A stretch of 64,000 nt of DNA, taken from assembly GCA_944470555.2 (NCBI GenBank), contig OX104130.1, positions 52,671,491 through 52,735,490 on the forward strand, in the 5' to 3' direction. This DNA comes from Heterobilharzia americana. Taxonomy: Eukaryota; Platyhelminthes; Trematoda; Strigeidida; Schistosomatidae. Below the pieces are notes generated by a model that searched no databases, was not told the DNA's origin, and saw only the letters and a list, made by a program, of their open reading frames with translations. Position 1 is the stretch's first letter, and every line of letters starts with the position of its first letter. Shown in pieces: positions 48,530 through 60,224 of the stretch. A program made the translations under genes and the position numbers.

Positions 48530-48700
48530 GTAGGGGTCTAGCTGTGTTACTAATTTGCAACGCTTGACCAACCCCTGCTTAACTCGATACTTAATCAGTA
48601 CTTACATGTTAGGTAAGGTACTGATTAACAAGGTTCTTGAACACGGTGTTAAGTAGGGTTGGTCAAACGTTACGTGATAGTGACACGTCCAGGCCCCTAC
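48530..48700. mobile_element. MITE-like 171-bp palindromic element
   Basis: Ends GTAGGGGTCT ... CAGGCCCCTAC are imperfect terminal inverted repeats. The inversion extends through the whole element: GCTTGACCAACCCCTGCTTA pairs with TTAAGTAGGGTTGGTCAAACG, and TAATCAGTACTTAC with GTAAGGTACTGATTA around a short central loop near 48617. There is no open frame. No clear target-site duplication was seen by eye, so the superfamily is open. Confidence 0.75.
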
Positions 48701-49637
48701 AGTACCTTCGGAACCCAATCCGAATGAACAAATGATGACTACTGTCTACTACAACTTTTCTCAGAAAACCACCCATTTCTGTCCAGCACGATGTTCAGGC
48801 GCAAAAGGAGACACCGCCTAAGATGACATCCACAGACCTCAACTCAACGCTGGATGTACATAGACCGTATTCCTATCAGTTGTCTCTGAAGAGTGTCGGC
48901 GGAAGATTACTGCTTCTACTTGGCAACGTGTTTGGACACTGACCGCACGTCAGTACTAACACGTATATGTCTACGCCTTAATAGACGTAGAAAAACTTCA
49001 GCAGCGAGACCATTTCGCACTTGGCTTTAGGCAAAGGACTATCTAAGCAGTTGTCGGAACAGTGAAAGACCGTTCATCCGGAAAAAGCATGAGGTCGTCT
49101 TCAGTATGCTGTAAAAATGGCGTTAAAGACCGTAACTGACCCTCAGAAAAAGATTAGAAAGGGTTGTTGGATCTCAATAGTTTCTCATGAGTTACTGGAT
49201 GGACATAGACTCATTCTAGTGGAGTCTGAACATATTGTGAAAAGACGGAGATTCTACGCAATAACCCCAAGCAGTGGTGAGTGATAACGGCTTAGATATG
49301 GAAAAAGCAGTGAAAGATAACAGCAGACAGTTATTTAGACTTACTGAGAGAACTGGAGCATAATCGTAGACGGTTGCTGAGATTATAGTGGAGAAGTATG
49401 AAATTTCGTTTCATTTTCAGAGTAGACAACTGAAACGATAAGTGGGACGTCTTGAAGAACAGTTCAGCTGATCTCTAGAGACTATCCGACAACTTGATAT
49501 TTAGTCTTATTCAGAAGTGGACACGAAGACAGGTCTCAAAATCTTGCCAAAGCTGAGAAGTCTGTAAATAACCTGAAATGACAAACAGTAGGAGGGTCAT
49601 ATTAGATTCGTTTATTCTATTTATAACACTCAATAAT
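48701..49637. other. Unassigned, possibly decayed retroelement
   Basis: Less AT-rich than its surroundings, with short broken frames. No conserved block was recognised. Confidence 0.35.
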
Positions 49638-49960
49638 ACAGTATTATTTGATCATTTTGATTATCAGAGATAGTCGTACTTTCGTAGACTAGGTGGTGAT
49701 AGGAGATGAAATGGAAATTTTGACCGCGGCCGGATTCGAACTGGTGACCACTGGGTTTCCGGCCCGATGCTCTACCAACTGAGATAGTAGTCGGCCAAAA
49801 CGCTTGGTGATTGAAGTGAAACAAAAACCTACCCAGCATGCCGACCCCGTGGCTCAGCTGATAGAGCATCGGATGGGAAAGTCGGCGGTCGCTAGTTCGA
49901 ATTTAGCCGCTGTCCATATTTTCATTTCACTCTCAATCATCTCCTAGTACAGTATTATTT
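49638..49960. repeat. Head-to-head inverted SINE pair with flanking 12-bp direct repeat
   Basis: Minus-strand SINE (49688-49783) and plus-strand SINE (49853-49948) have 96-bp arms paired with p = 99636-p at both ends and no net indel; the loop is 69 nt. Both have A-box (CTCAGTTGGTAGAGCATCGG / CTCAGCTGATAGAGCATCGG) and B-box (AGTTCGAATCC / AGTTCGAATTT) segments. ACAGTATTATTT occurs at 49638-49649 and again at 49949-49960, as expected for a target-site duplication around the whole pair plus a 38-nt extension of the left tail. Confidence 0.75.
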
Positions 49961-50196
49961 ACTCCATGTCGTTTCAAGCATTAATTATTCCTCATAATCA
50001 TATCAATGTAATCACACCACCTCCGACACCTCATTTTTATACTCCCATCACTTCATATTACTTGTTTCTATTAGCAGTAAAATTTTACAGATCTCTGGTA
50101 TAGGTGTGCATCATTTCTGTTACATGTGTTGGCTTAGTGTTGTCTCGATGTAGAAAGATTCAGCAATCAAAAGTCTCTCTCTCTCTCTCGACCTAA

Positions 50197-51050
50197 TTAT
50201 ATTGGACTTAAATACGGTGGTTTTATTCCTCCCACCCTATTATGTAGTTGTGTGTTAATGCATGCATTGCAACAGCCCAGTGTTCTTTCTAGATTACTAA
50301 TCTTATTAGGGTCTGTCATCCTATATTTAGCTAGATTTCTATGTTCCGTGATTCTGATTGACTCCGACTGGCTGATTTGGTCCATGCCCTTCACTTCACA
50401 ATCATTACATGGAATAAGCCAGCCGAAAAAGCCTATCTCTGAGTGACTTGTAGGTTTGAATGCCACCCTAATTCCAGTCTTGTTGAGGATCCTACGTGAA
50501 GCTTCCGATGTACTTTCCTTGTAGGGTAACATAAGGGAGGCTGTGAACTTATTTATACTCCTCTTGTTGTTACTATTCGACCTCATGTTACTGTTATTAT
50601 TTCCTTTCTTATATGTTCGTTCAAGTTTGTTAGTGAACTGTAGAGGATAATTATTAATTATTAACGCTTCTTTTTTTAATGGTCTTCAATTTTTTGTTTA
50701 GGTCCTAGCACGGACTAGTCAGTTTTCTAGCTCTGCCATTTAGACATCTGACCAAGCTTGCCTCAACTGACATTTGATGAGATAACCTGAAGTCTAGATA
50801 CCTGTTAGAATGTATCAGTTTCCTGTGGACGGTAGTATCTTTCGTTTTTATTCTACACTTCGGCAGACGCAATTCTCCTTGTTCATTTTCTACCTCGTAA
50901 GTAAGTTGGATTGAGTCTACCACTGAGTTTGTATTTGCGAATAAACTATCGAAAAATTACGATTTCAACACATTAAATGTGTCATCCATATACGGCCACC
51001 ATATCTGCCCACTTTGAATAAAGTTGGTAGTCAGTTTCTCTTCAAAAGCC
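50197..51050 (-). mobile_element. Penelope-like element fragment (YMDD to GIY-YIG region)
   Basis: Minus-strand reading from right to left: WWPYMDDTFNVLKS (about 50.96-51.01 kb, catalytic YxDD), DSIQLTYEVENEQGELRLPK (50705-50923), HSNRYLDFRLSHQMSVEASL, then LMLPYKESTSEASRRILNKT (50490-50560, linker before the nuclease), LIPCNDCE and ITEHRNLAKYR (50300-50400, equivalent to the IPC..C and R..EH blocks of the GIY-YIG nuclease). The GIY/YVG dipeptides are not recognisable. Several frameshifts; non-functional. Confidence 0.82.
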
Positions 51051-51737
51051 TCAAGCTCAACTGAAGCAAAAGTACTTGAAAAAGGACTAAACTTTAGCGT
51101 GGTAGTAGGTCATATTAAACCCGATGTAATGCCTAGCAGAAAAGTAGCATTAACCTCGGTGAATACGGCAACTGCCAAAAAAGGTTAGAGCACATTGTGC
51201 TTTAGCACTAAAAAAGAAAAAAACAACGAAACTAGGAAATTCAGCTTTAAATAATTATATTGTGGAGACATACTGTTCTTTCCAAGAAATCTGAATCAAA
51301 AATGCCACAGGACAAAATATTTTTAATCAAGCAATTTCAAAAAATCTATTTATTTGCAGTTCTAAAAACTCATTCTCTGAATGACCAATTTTCAGCGTCA
51401 CTTAATAATATCTTATATGTACACACGTGTTTTTTCGCCCCTATTACTATGAGTTTTGAGTAGCAGTAAGTATGTTCTGTTTCCTCTTGTTTTCTTTTAT
51501 TTGTAGTAATGTGGAACAGAGATGATAATCGTTCTTCATGTGAATGTCCGCGCTCGTATTTGGTTCATCACACTTATTATTCCATCAGATGTTCTTGTTT
51601 CCGAACGTGATGTGAGTCTTGCTAACGCTCTATTCATATCCTGTTGACCAGTATCGAAAATCATTACATCTCATTTGCAAACTTTCTGACCCTCATTTTC
51701 AGTTACTAAACGCAGAACAGTACACCATTTCAGGTTA

Positions 51738-52021
51738 GAATTCATCACAAACAGATATCAGCTGGAGGAACACTGAAAACAGACGAGTCCTTGGCATCTG
51801 TTTCTTTCCAGTATGGGACTCCTCGGCATTGGACCATTGGATTCCTCCCCAGTGGCTTAGTAGTAAAGTGCTGGCCACCCAAAATCTGAAGGTCTTGGGT
51901 TCGATCCCTGGCGAGGTCATGGGTGCGAACTGCTGATGGATCCCATACTAGGATGAAATAGCTGTTTAGTGCTCCCAGGTTTTCAGTGTTCCTCCAACTG
52001 ATGTCAGTTCACGATGAATTC
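51738..52021. repeat. Head-to-head inverted family D SINE pair
   Basis: Left arm (minus, 51738-51834) and right arm (plus, 51925-52021) pair with p = 103759-p at both ends (GAATTC/GAATTC outer, TATGGGA/TCCCATA inner), without net indel. The 90-nt middle holds the plus-strand tRNA-like head (CAGTGGCTTAGTAGTAAAGT, GGGTTCGATCCCTGGCGAGG). The (TTA)n tail of element A3 follows within 15 nt. Confidence 0.75.
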
Positions 52022-52034
52022 CAAAGTGGATTTA

Positions 52035-52035
52035 C

Positions 52036-52079
<44 letters not shown>

Positions 52080-52097
52080 GTATTAGTATTATTATTT
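52035..52097. repeat. (TTA)n tail of element A3
   Basis: About 20 TTA units with a few variants, directly joined to GTCCCTTGGGTTCCTAG, the conserved 3' end of family A. Confidence 0.9.
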
Positions 52098-53633
52098 GTC
52101 CCTTGGGTTCCTAGAGAAACATAAGGCTCCAATAGCACGTTGTCATTCCACTCTGTTCTTTGCAGTCTTTTAAATCTGGCGCCACGACTGCCCAGAGGCT
52201 CTCAATTCTTCCTCACACGATCTCCTCCATGTCACTCTCGCCTAGGACACCCCACTCCTTGATTCCCATTCCTGTTCCCCTCGACAGCCTGGCCTGGAGC
52301 GTGATGTCCCCAGCCGGTCTACTCAGTGTATGCCCAGTCCACCTCCACATTGTTCTGCATATTCGTTGGACAGTGGGTTGTTGGTTGGTTCGTTGCCAGT
52401 CAGCCAGAGTGAGTAAATTTGTGGCTTATTTTTTCTGGCCACCTGATCTTCAGTATCGAGTGAGTGAGCGTAGGCGGCAGCTCTTCATGTATGTCTGTAG
52501 TTTGTTGTAAGTGCTTTTCGTGAGGCGCCAAGCCTCTCAAACATACAGAAGCACTAACGTGAGGTTTTTGCTGAAATTTCGGATCTTGTTCAAGCTTTAT
52601 GCTGAGTGTAGTGCAGAGGAGTAGATCTCCACAGTGATTTCGGGTTAATAAGAAAAGCCTGTCTTTCAGAGCCTGGCTTTGACATCTTCATCTGCACCTC
52701 CGCCACCTGTGGTTGAAATGATGCTGTCTAGGCAGGTAGGTAGGTGAATAGGTAAAAAAGAGTAAATTCCTTCAGATTTCTCCCGTTGATGATGATTGCA
52801 GCTTGTTGTTGATGGTGATGTTGATTGGGTATCTTCATCACCTCCGTCGTCTCTACCTTCACTTGAAGGAAATTCCGTCTCCGCTGCCTCGTCTCTTCTG
52901 CCAACATGCTAGTTTTCACCTGTAGATCTTCAAGTTCCTGCAATATTAAACATAAATCATCGTTGGCGAAATCCAAATCTTCTTCTAGGGTCTTATTATC
53001 GGTCCAGCGTACACCCCTCTTCTCACTACTCACGGTTTGCTGCATGATCCAGTCAACCACAATCGCGAAGATAATGGGTGGTAGTAGACGGCTTTGTCTT
53101 ACCCCTGTCCTCACCTCAAAGGCATCACTGAATGGCTTTCCATTATGAATCACTCGGCATGTGGCGTCGTCATATAGTTGTTGAATGAGGTTGATAAAGG
53201 TTTGTGGTACTCCGTTGTGTTGAAGCAGCTTTCTGCCAAATTACTTCTCGGTCGACGCTGTCAAAGGTCTTTTCAAAGTCGATGAAGTTGAGGTAAGGTA
53301 GAGATTTGACTGCCATTCTATACTCTGTTCTATGATGATGCGTAGCGTAACGTCGCGTTGTAATTTGATCCGCAAATGACTTGTTCTTCCTGAAGGCAGC
53401 CAACCAGCCTGTTCCAGTAGTGATTTTGAATGCAGAGCATCTTTTAGTCTCTCCAGGATGATTCGGCATAATATTTAGCTTGCTTTGGGTGGACAGCAGC
53501 ATGATTCCTCACCAGTTCTTGCAAAGACTTAGGTCTTCCTTCTTTGGAAGTTAGACATGGTAGCCCTTCTTCCAATCGATCGTCAGGTACCTTTCTTTGC
53601 TTCCAAACCTTCTGCAGTAAAGGTGTGAGCATA
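52098..53633 (-). mobile_element. Family A RTE-like element, 5'-truncated copy A3
   Basis: Minus strand, about 1.5 kb. It starts (5') near 53633 inside the reverse transcriptase and runs through YLNFIDFEKTFDSVDREVIW (about 53.24-53.30 kb), DAFEVRTGVRQSRLLPPIIF (the usual QGCLLSP block changed to QSRLLPP), EDLDFANDDLCLI (about 52.98 kb), TTEVMKI, to the 3' end and (TTA)n. Frameshifts split the RT. From 53615 to 52674 it appears identical, base for base, to copy A4 (62719-63660), but outside that tract it diverges strongly. Confidence 0.88.
52674..53615 (-). repeat. Inverted near-identical tract (partner 62719-63660)
   Basis: Position p equals the complement of 116334-p throughout. All open frames, on both strands, recur at mirrored coordinates with identical translations, including disabling frameshifts. 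I saw no internal difference by eye. Identity drops abruptly at 52673 and becomes patchy above 53615. Confidence 0.92.
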
Positions 53634-53859
53634 TGGTTACTAGAAAACAATTTTTAAAGCAATACTAAAGTTTAGAAACACCTGAAGTCATTTTTAGTTT
53701 ACAGGAAATCCTTCGATTTCATGAAAAATTTAATCGGGGTGTTTGGATGACAATTACTGTAGACGACCCTATTCAGGTAGGTCGCGATTCATCCATCCAG
53801 ATCAACCTAGGACCAGGCATTACTGCCTCAAGATCCTATTTGCCACACCTCATATCAGT

Positions 53860-54990
53860 ATATCAAGTAAAAAGGTAGCGAGATGCAAGATGAAGATAAG
53901 AGAATGCAGTCAGAAGAAATATAAAGTACGAAAAGAGAGAAATGATGAATGAGAAAGTGGTGAGATTCGGCATAGCATCGTTAAGATGAGGATAATGTAT
54001 GTGTGCATCTGCGCCACTGACATTGGTTCTGAGCCATATCACCTACAGTCTCCAACCACTGGTTCCTCTTGTCCTACGGACCCCAACCGACTAGTCTGCA
54101 TCATCCCGCATGGTTCAAACTAACAGTCAGAGACTTCATACATTGGTGCCATGTTTTAGCCTGGCTACCTCGGGTCTTTTTCCAGCCTGGATATACTTCA
54201 GCCAACATTTTGTGACGAGGCGATCGGCGACTAGGCATACGTAACACGTGTTCCAACCATCTCACTCGGTGAAGGTTCACAACCTGGTCAACCAACTTAC
54301 CTCTTCTCCCTAAAACTCCACACCTGACTTCTGCGTTGCTCACGTGGTGACACTACGGAATACGGCGGCCTATACTACGAAGGCGACTGTGGTCAAACGC
54401 TTGAAGCCTTCCCATATCTTCCACCTTCAGTGGCCACGTTTCACAGCCATACAGTAGAAGAGAGCAAACTGCAGTGCAGTACATGCTACCCTTGATAGAC
54501 AATCGGATATCAAGTCGACGCCATAGGTGTCGTTTGTTGGCAAAAGCTAACTGAGTCTTTTGTATTCGTGCAGAGATTTCACCGGCCACTGAGCCACCAG
54601 GGCAGGGCTGACCCTACTTCTCAGGTGAGTGAAATCGTCAACACACTCAACCACTTCACTCTCTGTTATTAGCCGCGGTAATGGACCATTGAAGACCAAT
54701 CGTGGAGCACCAATTTACGTTTGGGTGGCGAGAAACGCATCCCAAACATTCTCAAATTGCCACTCAAGGTGTTCAGAAGACTCTGCATCTTGTCAGTATC
54801 TTCACTTAACAGGACTATGTCATCTGCATATTTTAGGTCTGACGAAAATTCTCCACCATTTAGGTCAACGTCTGTGTAATCAGGTGACGAGAGGGAAACA
54901 TCCATAAGAATACCTATGATGAGATTGAATAAGAATGGAGAGAGTGGGCACTCTTGACGGACACTACTCAACGAGTACAGTACATTGATA
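53860..54990 (-). mobile_element. Family B RTE/SR2-like retroelement, 5'-truncated copy
   Basis: Minus-strand frames: VRQECPLSPFLFNLIIGILM and DLKYADDIVLLSEDTDKMQS (54669-54971, catalytic YADD intact), GEISARIQKTQLAFANKRHL and LLYGCETWPLKVEDMGRLQA (54353-54589), LHRVRWLEHVLRMPSRRSPR and KKTRGSQAKTWHQC (54101-54343), then the 3' UTR. It is the least decayed family B copy here, but still frame-shifted and lacking the endonuclease and the first half of the RT. Confidence 0.88.
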
Positions 54991-57900
54991 ACTAATCAAA
55001 GTATGTTCTTCAACGACTAAAATGACGTATGATTAACCAGAACACTCAATACTATCCATCAAGATTCATTTATTTAGACTTGATTGCACAATTTAGCAGA
55101 AATGGTGAAACCAGTTGTAACTACTTTGATTAACTTTGATGTTACACCCCGAAAAAGTACTGAAGCATGCCTTTCAGCTCACTTAACGGTTCCAACTTAG
55201 TGACTGGTGTGCAGAGCAAGACTAACCTCACCACAAGCTGATATAAAAGTAAGCCATGCTTTACTTTTCTTGCAGTGACTTTCACCTTTCTGTGAGCTGG
55301 GGTTACTTGTAGAGTACTGTTATTGATTAAATAGGATGCAAAAACTCTTCTAGTGGCATCAAAATCAATTGATAGCAGGTATACTTGTGAATTGTGTGGT
55401 CTAAAACTGTTTCAGTGATATGTAGTGAAGTTGACACTAAACTCGGTGGCTGAACTGGGTTCAGTAGCACATGATTTGATAAGATTGATACACCGTAATC
55501 TATTGCCGACTATTCCAAGTTCCAGCTGAATGAGTATCCATTATGACAGACCTGTTTACCAACTGATTAGTGTATATGTTTTAAACAATGTCAAGGTTTC
55601 AGAACGAAGATCACTAATGAAATGAAATGCTTACTTATAGACAAAGATGTCTCTAAGATAAAATTAATTATTATTATCTAACCTTTAGATAACAAGTAGA
55701 CAATCATGAGTTACACAGAGGTTTTCAATTGGCCAACAAAGTTTGTACAAGGTTAGAATTTTATCCACGAGGGGTGTTCTGTGGCTTCCAAAGCCTTGTG
55801 CAGAGTTACCACAGCTTATACTGAATCTTCTGTGAAGAATCACAGTGCAACTGGATGTAACGCTAAACTTAAATCGCCAGTCTATAGTTCTGCATAAAAC
55901 TGTCAAACCAGTTGTGAACTCAAAAATGGTTTTCACTATTCCTTTAATTATGAGACATGTTTCTGTTTTAGTAGGGGGATTTATCCAAGAAAAGGCAGAC
56001 ACAAGAAATGTACTAAACATTCGAATTGTTTCTGTTGTGTTCACAGGCATGTTATTTCCGTCAAAAAAAGTTTTTAGTGATACCAAATTGTGGATTATTC
56101 ATTTAATAGCTTCTGTGATGTAAAAAGGGGCTAACTGAATGTTACATTTATGTATATGAGTAGCAATTTTGACTGGTAGAGCAGTTCTGTTTCCCCTTAG
56201 TCAGTTTCGAGTGACTTCGTGTACCTCATTGCTCATTTCTCATGGTGATGTACTAATGATTCGAAGGCTGCTCCCTTTAGTTCCATCACGATGCATTTTA
56301 TCCTCCTATTTTTATCACCATTACCATATGTAAAGCTTGCAGCGTTTTGTGAGAACGGTTTCAGCTGGTCTAATTTAAATCAAATTAGTCTTTGTCCCTT
56401 TATGACTCGTTAAGAATTGAATGTAAGGGTATGAACAATGAACAGTAGAGTTTTTCTCATTTTCATAGTATCTTATTCAGCCATTTTCTAGCTAGTGTGA
56501 AGTTGAGATCTAACTACCACAATGACCCTACAGTTCAATCAACTGGGGATTTTAATAGTTTGGCATAGTATGAGTTATCCTGCATGAGATTTACCCGTGA
56601 AAGAATTCCCAGAAGTTTTCAGTCGGAGTTTTTTCTGTTTTGCTTCCTAATGGATAAAGCAGTGCCTTCTACGAATTATCATTCTATTCAGTTATCACAT
56701 GGAACATTGGTTTCTACTTAAACTTGAACAGAATCGTCAGGCATCGGTAGGATAATAGTTAGTATGATTTATTTGTTTCAGAGTAAGCCGAAGTTTCCAG
56801 GATGCCTAAAACTTATTTCACGATACTCTGCACTTATACATCGAATGAACAGTTCAGATTAGGTGCAGTTTGTACAGCTGGAAACACTTAGTTCTTTATA
56901 GTTGACAGAACATAGTAAGCAACAGAAGAAAATATGTGATGAACATAAAATAACCATAGTCACTAAGAGAAAAGTTGAATAGTAGTCCCTAGCCATCAGA
57001 TGTTTATTTAAAAACTTAAGAGATTCATACATTTCGTGAAAACAGACGAGCTGAATAATCTGGTCGACTATATTCTCAATTTAGTTTGGAACTTTGTAGG
57101 GATTTGTTGATTTCAAGTTAGCATTCATTACTGGCTGACATCAGTTTGAAGAAGGCCGCACTATATCGCAAATCAAAAGAAGTAAAAGCATGTGGACAAT
57201 TGATTTCTGGCCCAGTAGCTCATTGGTGATGTAATAGCGGTGAAACTTGGTTTCGAGTTAGATCCGTGATGGAGTCACTGGTAGATACTGTTCTTCAGCT
57301 GGTTTTCTAACTGATACTAGTTTGTGATAAACATTAGTTTGAAATATTTTCCTGACCACTCACATCAACTAAAAAGAGCGATTTTAACCGATATACTGTG
57401 CTTAGAGATAATCACTCACGTCCTCATACCTCTTTTCCAGGGGAAGGCATATTACTAATTCCTTGTAGAATGTTGATTCAGCTTTTTCCCTGGGTATAGG
57501 AAGTGCTTCTCATCAGATATTCCATCTTTCTTTCCTAAAAGCAGTCAGTCAAGCAGTCAGTGTACCAACTACTTAGCTTCCCTAGTTTTAAAGCACCCAG
57601 TTTGGCATTCTGTTGCCAATAACAAACTGGATGAGTGGTCATATGTATTTCTTTCCACAGCAGAAATCATAATGCAGACGGTAGCTGCTATTTAATTGGA
57701 GGCAGTCGTCACTACGGTGTATCTGTAGCCTTGAAGGGACTGATGTTGCTCCTGAGATTCGGACCAACGTCATGCAGCGTTGTAATCCGCTACTTTACGA
57801 CAGCTAACATCCATCAAGGCGAGTCACTATGGTTATCCTTCAAGTTTAGTTTCCACATTGCAAAAATGTTCAGTAGAATTTGGTCAACACTCAGGACTAG

Positions 57901-58477
57901 ATAAAATGAAGTTAGATGGTATATGGGTTAGGTGCTCCGATCCCTTAAATATTGGCAACTTACATTGGTTATGATTAAAAGTTCTTTCCATTTATAAGGC
58001 AGTCAAATCTAGGATATAAGTGCAATCATGAGCACGAAATCTATCTGTACCCTCAAGATGTGTTTATTTCCTGACATTTAGGATAGATAGAGAGTTATCA
58101 CCTGCAAATTCTTATGTTTTGTTGAGAATAAGTTGAGAAAAGCAGGTTGGTACCTAACATTACCTGTTATCAAGTCTTTCTTCCTGTATTTTCAAGTTAT
58201 TTGACATGAGAAAGGCGGTTGCACTTTAAAATATACTCAAAAGTTAACTGTACCAAATAAATATAGAAAGACTGACAGATCTATGTCACAACAGATTATA
58301 GACTAGTTGCATCTACTTTTTTTTCAAGTAAGCTAGGCTCCACGGATAAGCATCCAGAACTATATAGGCATTTTCCTTGGGAAATGTAGAGAATTTTGAC
58401 TCAAGGATGAATAAAGACTGATTGTGGAACCTAGAATAAACAATCTTTTCTATTCAGGGCTTATCAGCTAGCCGGAG
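54991..58477. other. Intergenic, no recognised gene
   Basis: Includes two antiparallel open frames at 55685-56123 (133 and 92 codons) without recognised domains, and a partial family D-like tail near 57100-57160 (minus strand) followed by a tRNA-like relic near 57215-57270. Otherwise AT-rich DNA. Confidence 0.4.
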
Positions 58478-58560
58478 TTGCCTTTCGGTGGCCAGTGTCT
58501 CTACTTGGATTGAAACATCACTCCCTGGGGGCAGGTACATACAACCAGGGTTATAAATAA
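58478..58560 (+). repeat. Hammerhead-type SINE relic (ribozyme part lost)
   Basis: CTTGGATTGAAACATCACTC, CTGGGGGCAGGTACAT match the region between the tRNA-like head and the ribozyme of this SINE family; the CUGANGA and GAAA segments are not recognisable. Confidence 0.45.
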
Positions 58561-58615
58561 GATGTCCAGCGACCTACTTTTAACAGTATTTAAGTGAAAC
58601 ATTTTGATCAGCTGG

Positions 58616-58618
<3 letters not shown>

Positions 58619-58663
<45 letters not shown>
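58619..58663. repeat. (AT)n microsatellite
   Basis: About 22 AT units between two opposed hammerhead-SINE relics. Confidence 0.96.
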
Positions 58664-58665
<2 letters not shown>

Positions 58666-58689
58666 TGTTCGGATGCCAATAATAGCTGG

Positions 58690-58835
58690 TGGCCAGCAGT
58701 GGAATTCAGGACATACATTCTGTCATATCTAGGACTCCCCACGTAGATGTACCTGCTCCTCAGTGAGTGATGCTATTCTCACTCAAACTGGAGTCTAGAC
58801 TTCACTGCCTCAAGCACCAAAAGGCTTGTTGTGTG
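58690..58835 (-). repeat. Hammerhead-type SINE relic
   Basis: The minus strand reads CAGGTACATCTACGTGGGGA, then GACAGAATGTATGTCCTGAA and TTCCACTGCTGGCCACC. Flanks and the GTC triplet fit the family, but CUGANGA has become CGTGGGGA and GAAA is lost. Inactive. Confidence 0.6.
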
Positions 58836-59017
58836 GAGAGTGTAGTTAGATGTCATAGCTTGTAGCTTCTCGTTGTTGATTGAACTGAACTGATCACCCA
58901 CTACTGACATACGGACACCTAGACAGGCACCCTGACATTGCCAGGAATTTAGACTTGACCCTAATGATGTATAACGCCAAACTATACCCGTCTCATAGGA
59001 CATAATTTTCACGACTC

Positions 59018-59105
59018 AGTAGTTCAGTAAATAACGCTCTGGCGTTTGAAGTGATGCGTACTGCATTCAAGTCTCAGTAGGAATAATGTCATCTTATTCC
59101 AGTTA
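59018..59105 (+). repeat. Hammerhead-type SINE, head only
   Basis: CAGTAGTTCAGTAAATAACG, CTCTGGCGTTTGAAGTGATG and CATTCAAGTCTCAGTAGGAA match the tRNA-like head; it is truncated before the ribozyme. Confidence 0.55.
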
Positions 59106-59839
59106 AAATACTTGTTTGTCAATAAATTGGTCTTCTTCTAACGAAATGAAGTTTTTGTTGAAGTTGTAGTTTGACCTCCGTTAAAGATTATTGATGGTGT
59201 GATACGACACTAAGTGATAAGGTAGACTTGTTGAAGTTAATTTTATTCAACGGAAGTAAATCACCTGTACGTTTCATATGGATGAAAATTCTTTCACCAC
59301 AACATCATATACAGCAGAAAAAGAAAACTATTAGGGAAGAGTTTGATTCACTGACTACTTCATCATGTCCTGTAAATTAGTGAATCTCAGATTATCTACA
59401 TTCAATGAGAAAGGTAATAGTTTATTGACAACTATCAAGTGGTCATGGATTCCAATTTCAAAAGAAGAGTATTATTGCTTGTACTACCTTCTAGTGTGGT
59501 GTGGATTAATGTCCATGCAGAATAAAGTTTATCATTGGCTAGATTCTGGAGGACCATATGAGTTTCAACTAGGTCATAGTATCTGAGTTGGAAAAATTGA
59601 TTGTAGTGTCAACAGTAAAAACGATATCACAAAGAAAGTCTCATGATGTTGAAAATGATTATACAACTCATAAGTTGCCACTTAGATACGCTTGTGATGC
59701 ACTGTAGAGGTTCGGAGTTCAGTCTCAAGCGAACTGTTCTTACATTTTTGCTGGACATGAAACCTATATTGATTTCAAATTATACTGTGCTTCAGATAAG
59801 CACAATCTTCTGTTCCTCTCCCAAACACAAAGATACACA

Positions 59840-60060
59840 CTGACTAGCCACTGGAGGGTTATCAACTTACTGTTGTCCGGTCGTAGGTATTGAAAGGATT
59901 CTGTCGACAATTTTGAATTTAGGCTATCGAACTAGAAGACTCACCATCGCGACGAACTGGGATAACTGTTAGTTATGTAGAGGGATTTGGCGGAAAGTCT
60001 TGAACCTAAGTTTTGTGCTTGTAGTCACAGTCTTCCTACCGGATCCTTCCACTTAAGTAA
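59840..60060 (+). repeat. Dispersed repeat family E copy
   Basis: GACTAGCCACTGGAGGGTTA, AACTAGAAGACTCACCATCG, CGACGAACTGGGATAACTG and CTAAGTTTTGTGCTTGTAG follow the order of the 9.15-9.56 kb copy. Confidence 0.6.
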
Positions 60061-60224
60061 CATCTGTCCCAATGAATCACGATGGTTTGTCTCCTAGTTT
60101 GGTGTTCATACAGCAAAATAATCGACAGAATTCGATCAGAACTCTAAACTAGATAGAATGAAGTTTATTACTCTTCAGTGACCAATCAGTGGACGTAACG
60201 CAGTCCTACAGGAGGCCAGTCGCA

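Noticed and set aside
49847..49920. A functional tRNA gene on the plus strand
   Set aside because: It is half of an inverted SINE pair with B box decayed to AGTTCGAATTT; the tail matches the SINE family.
55685..56123. Overlapping antiparallel frames of 133 and 92 codons as a possible gene
   Set aside because: No recognised domain, no splice or promoter context, and no second copy in the window; AT-rich chance frames of this size occur. Left unassigned.
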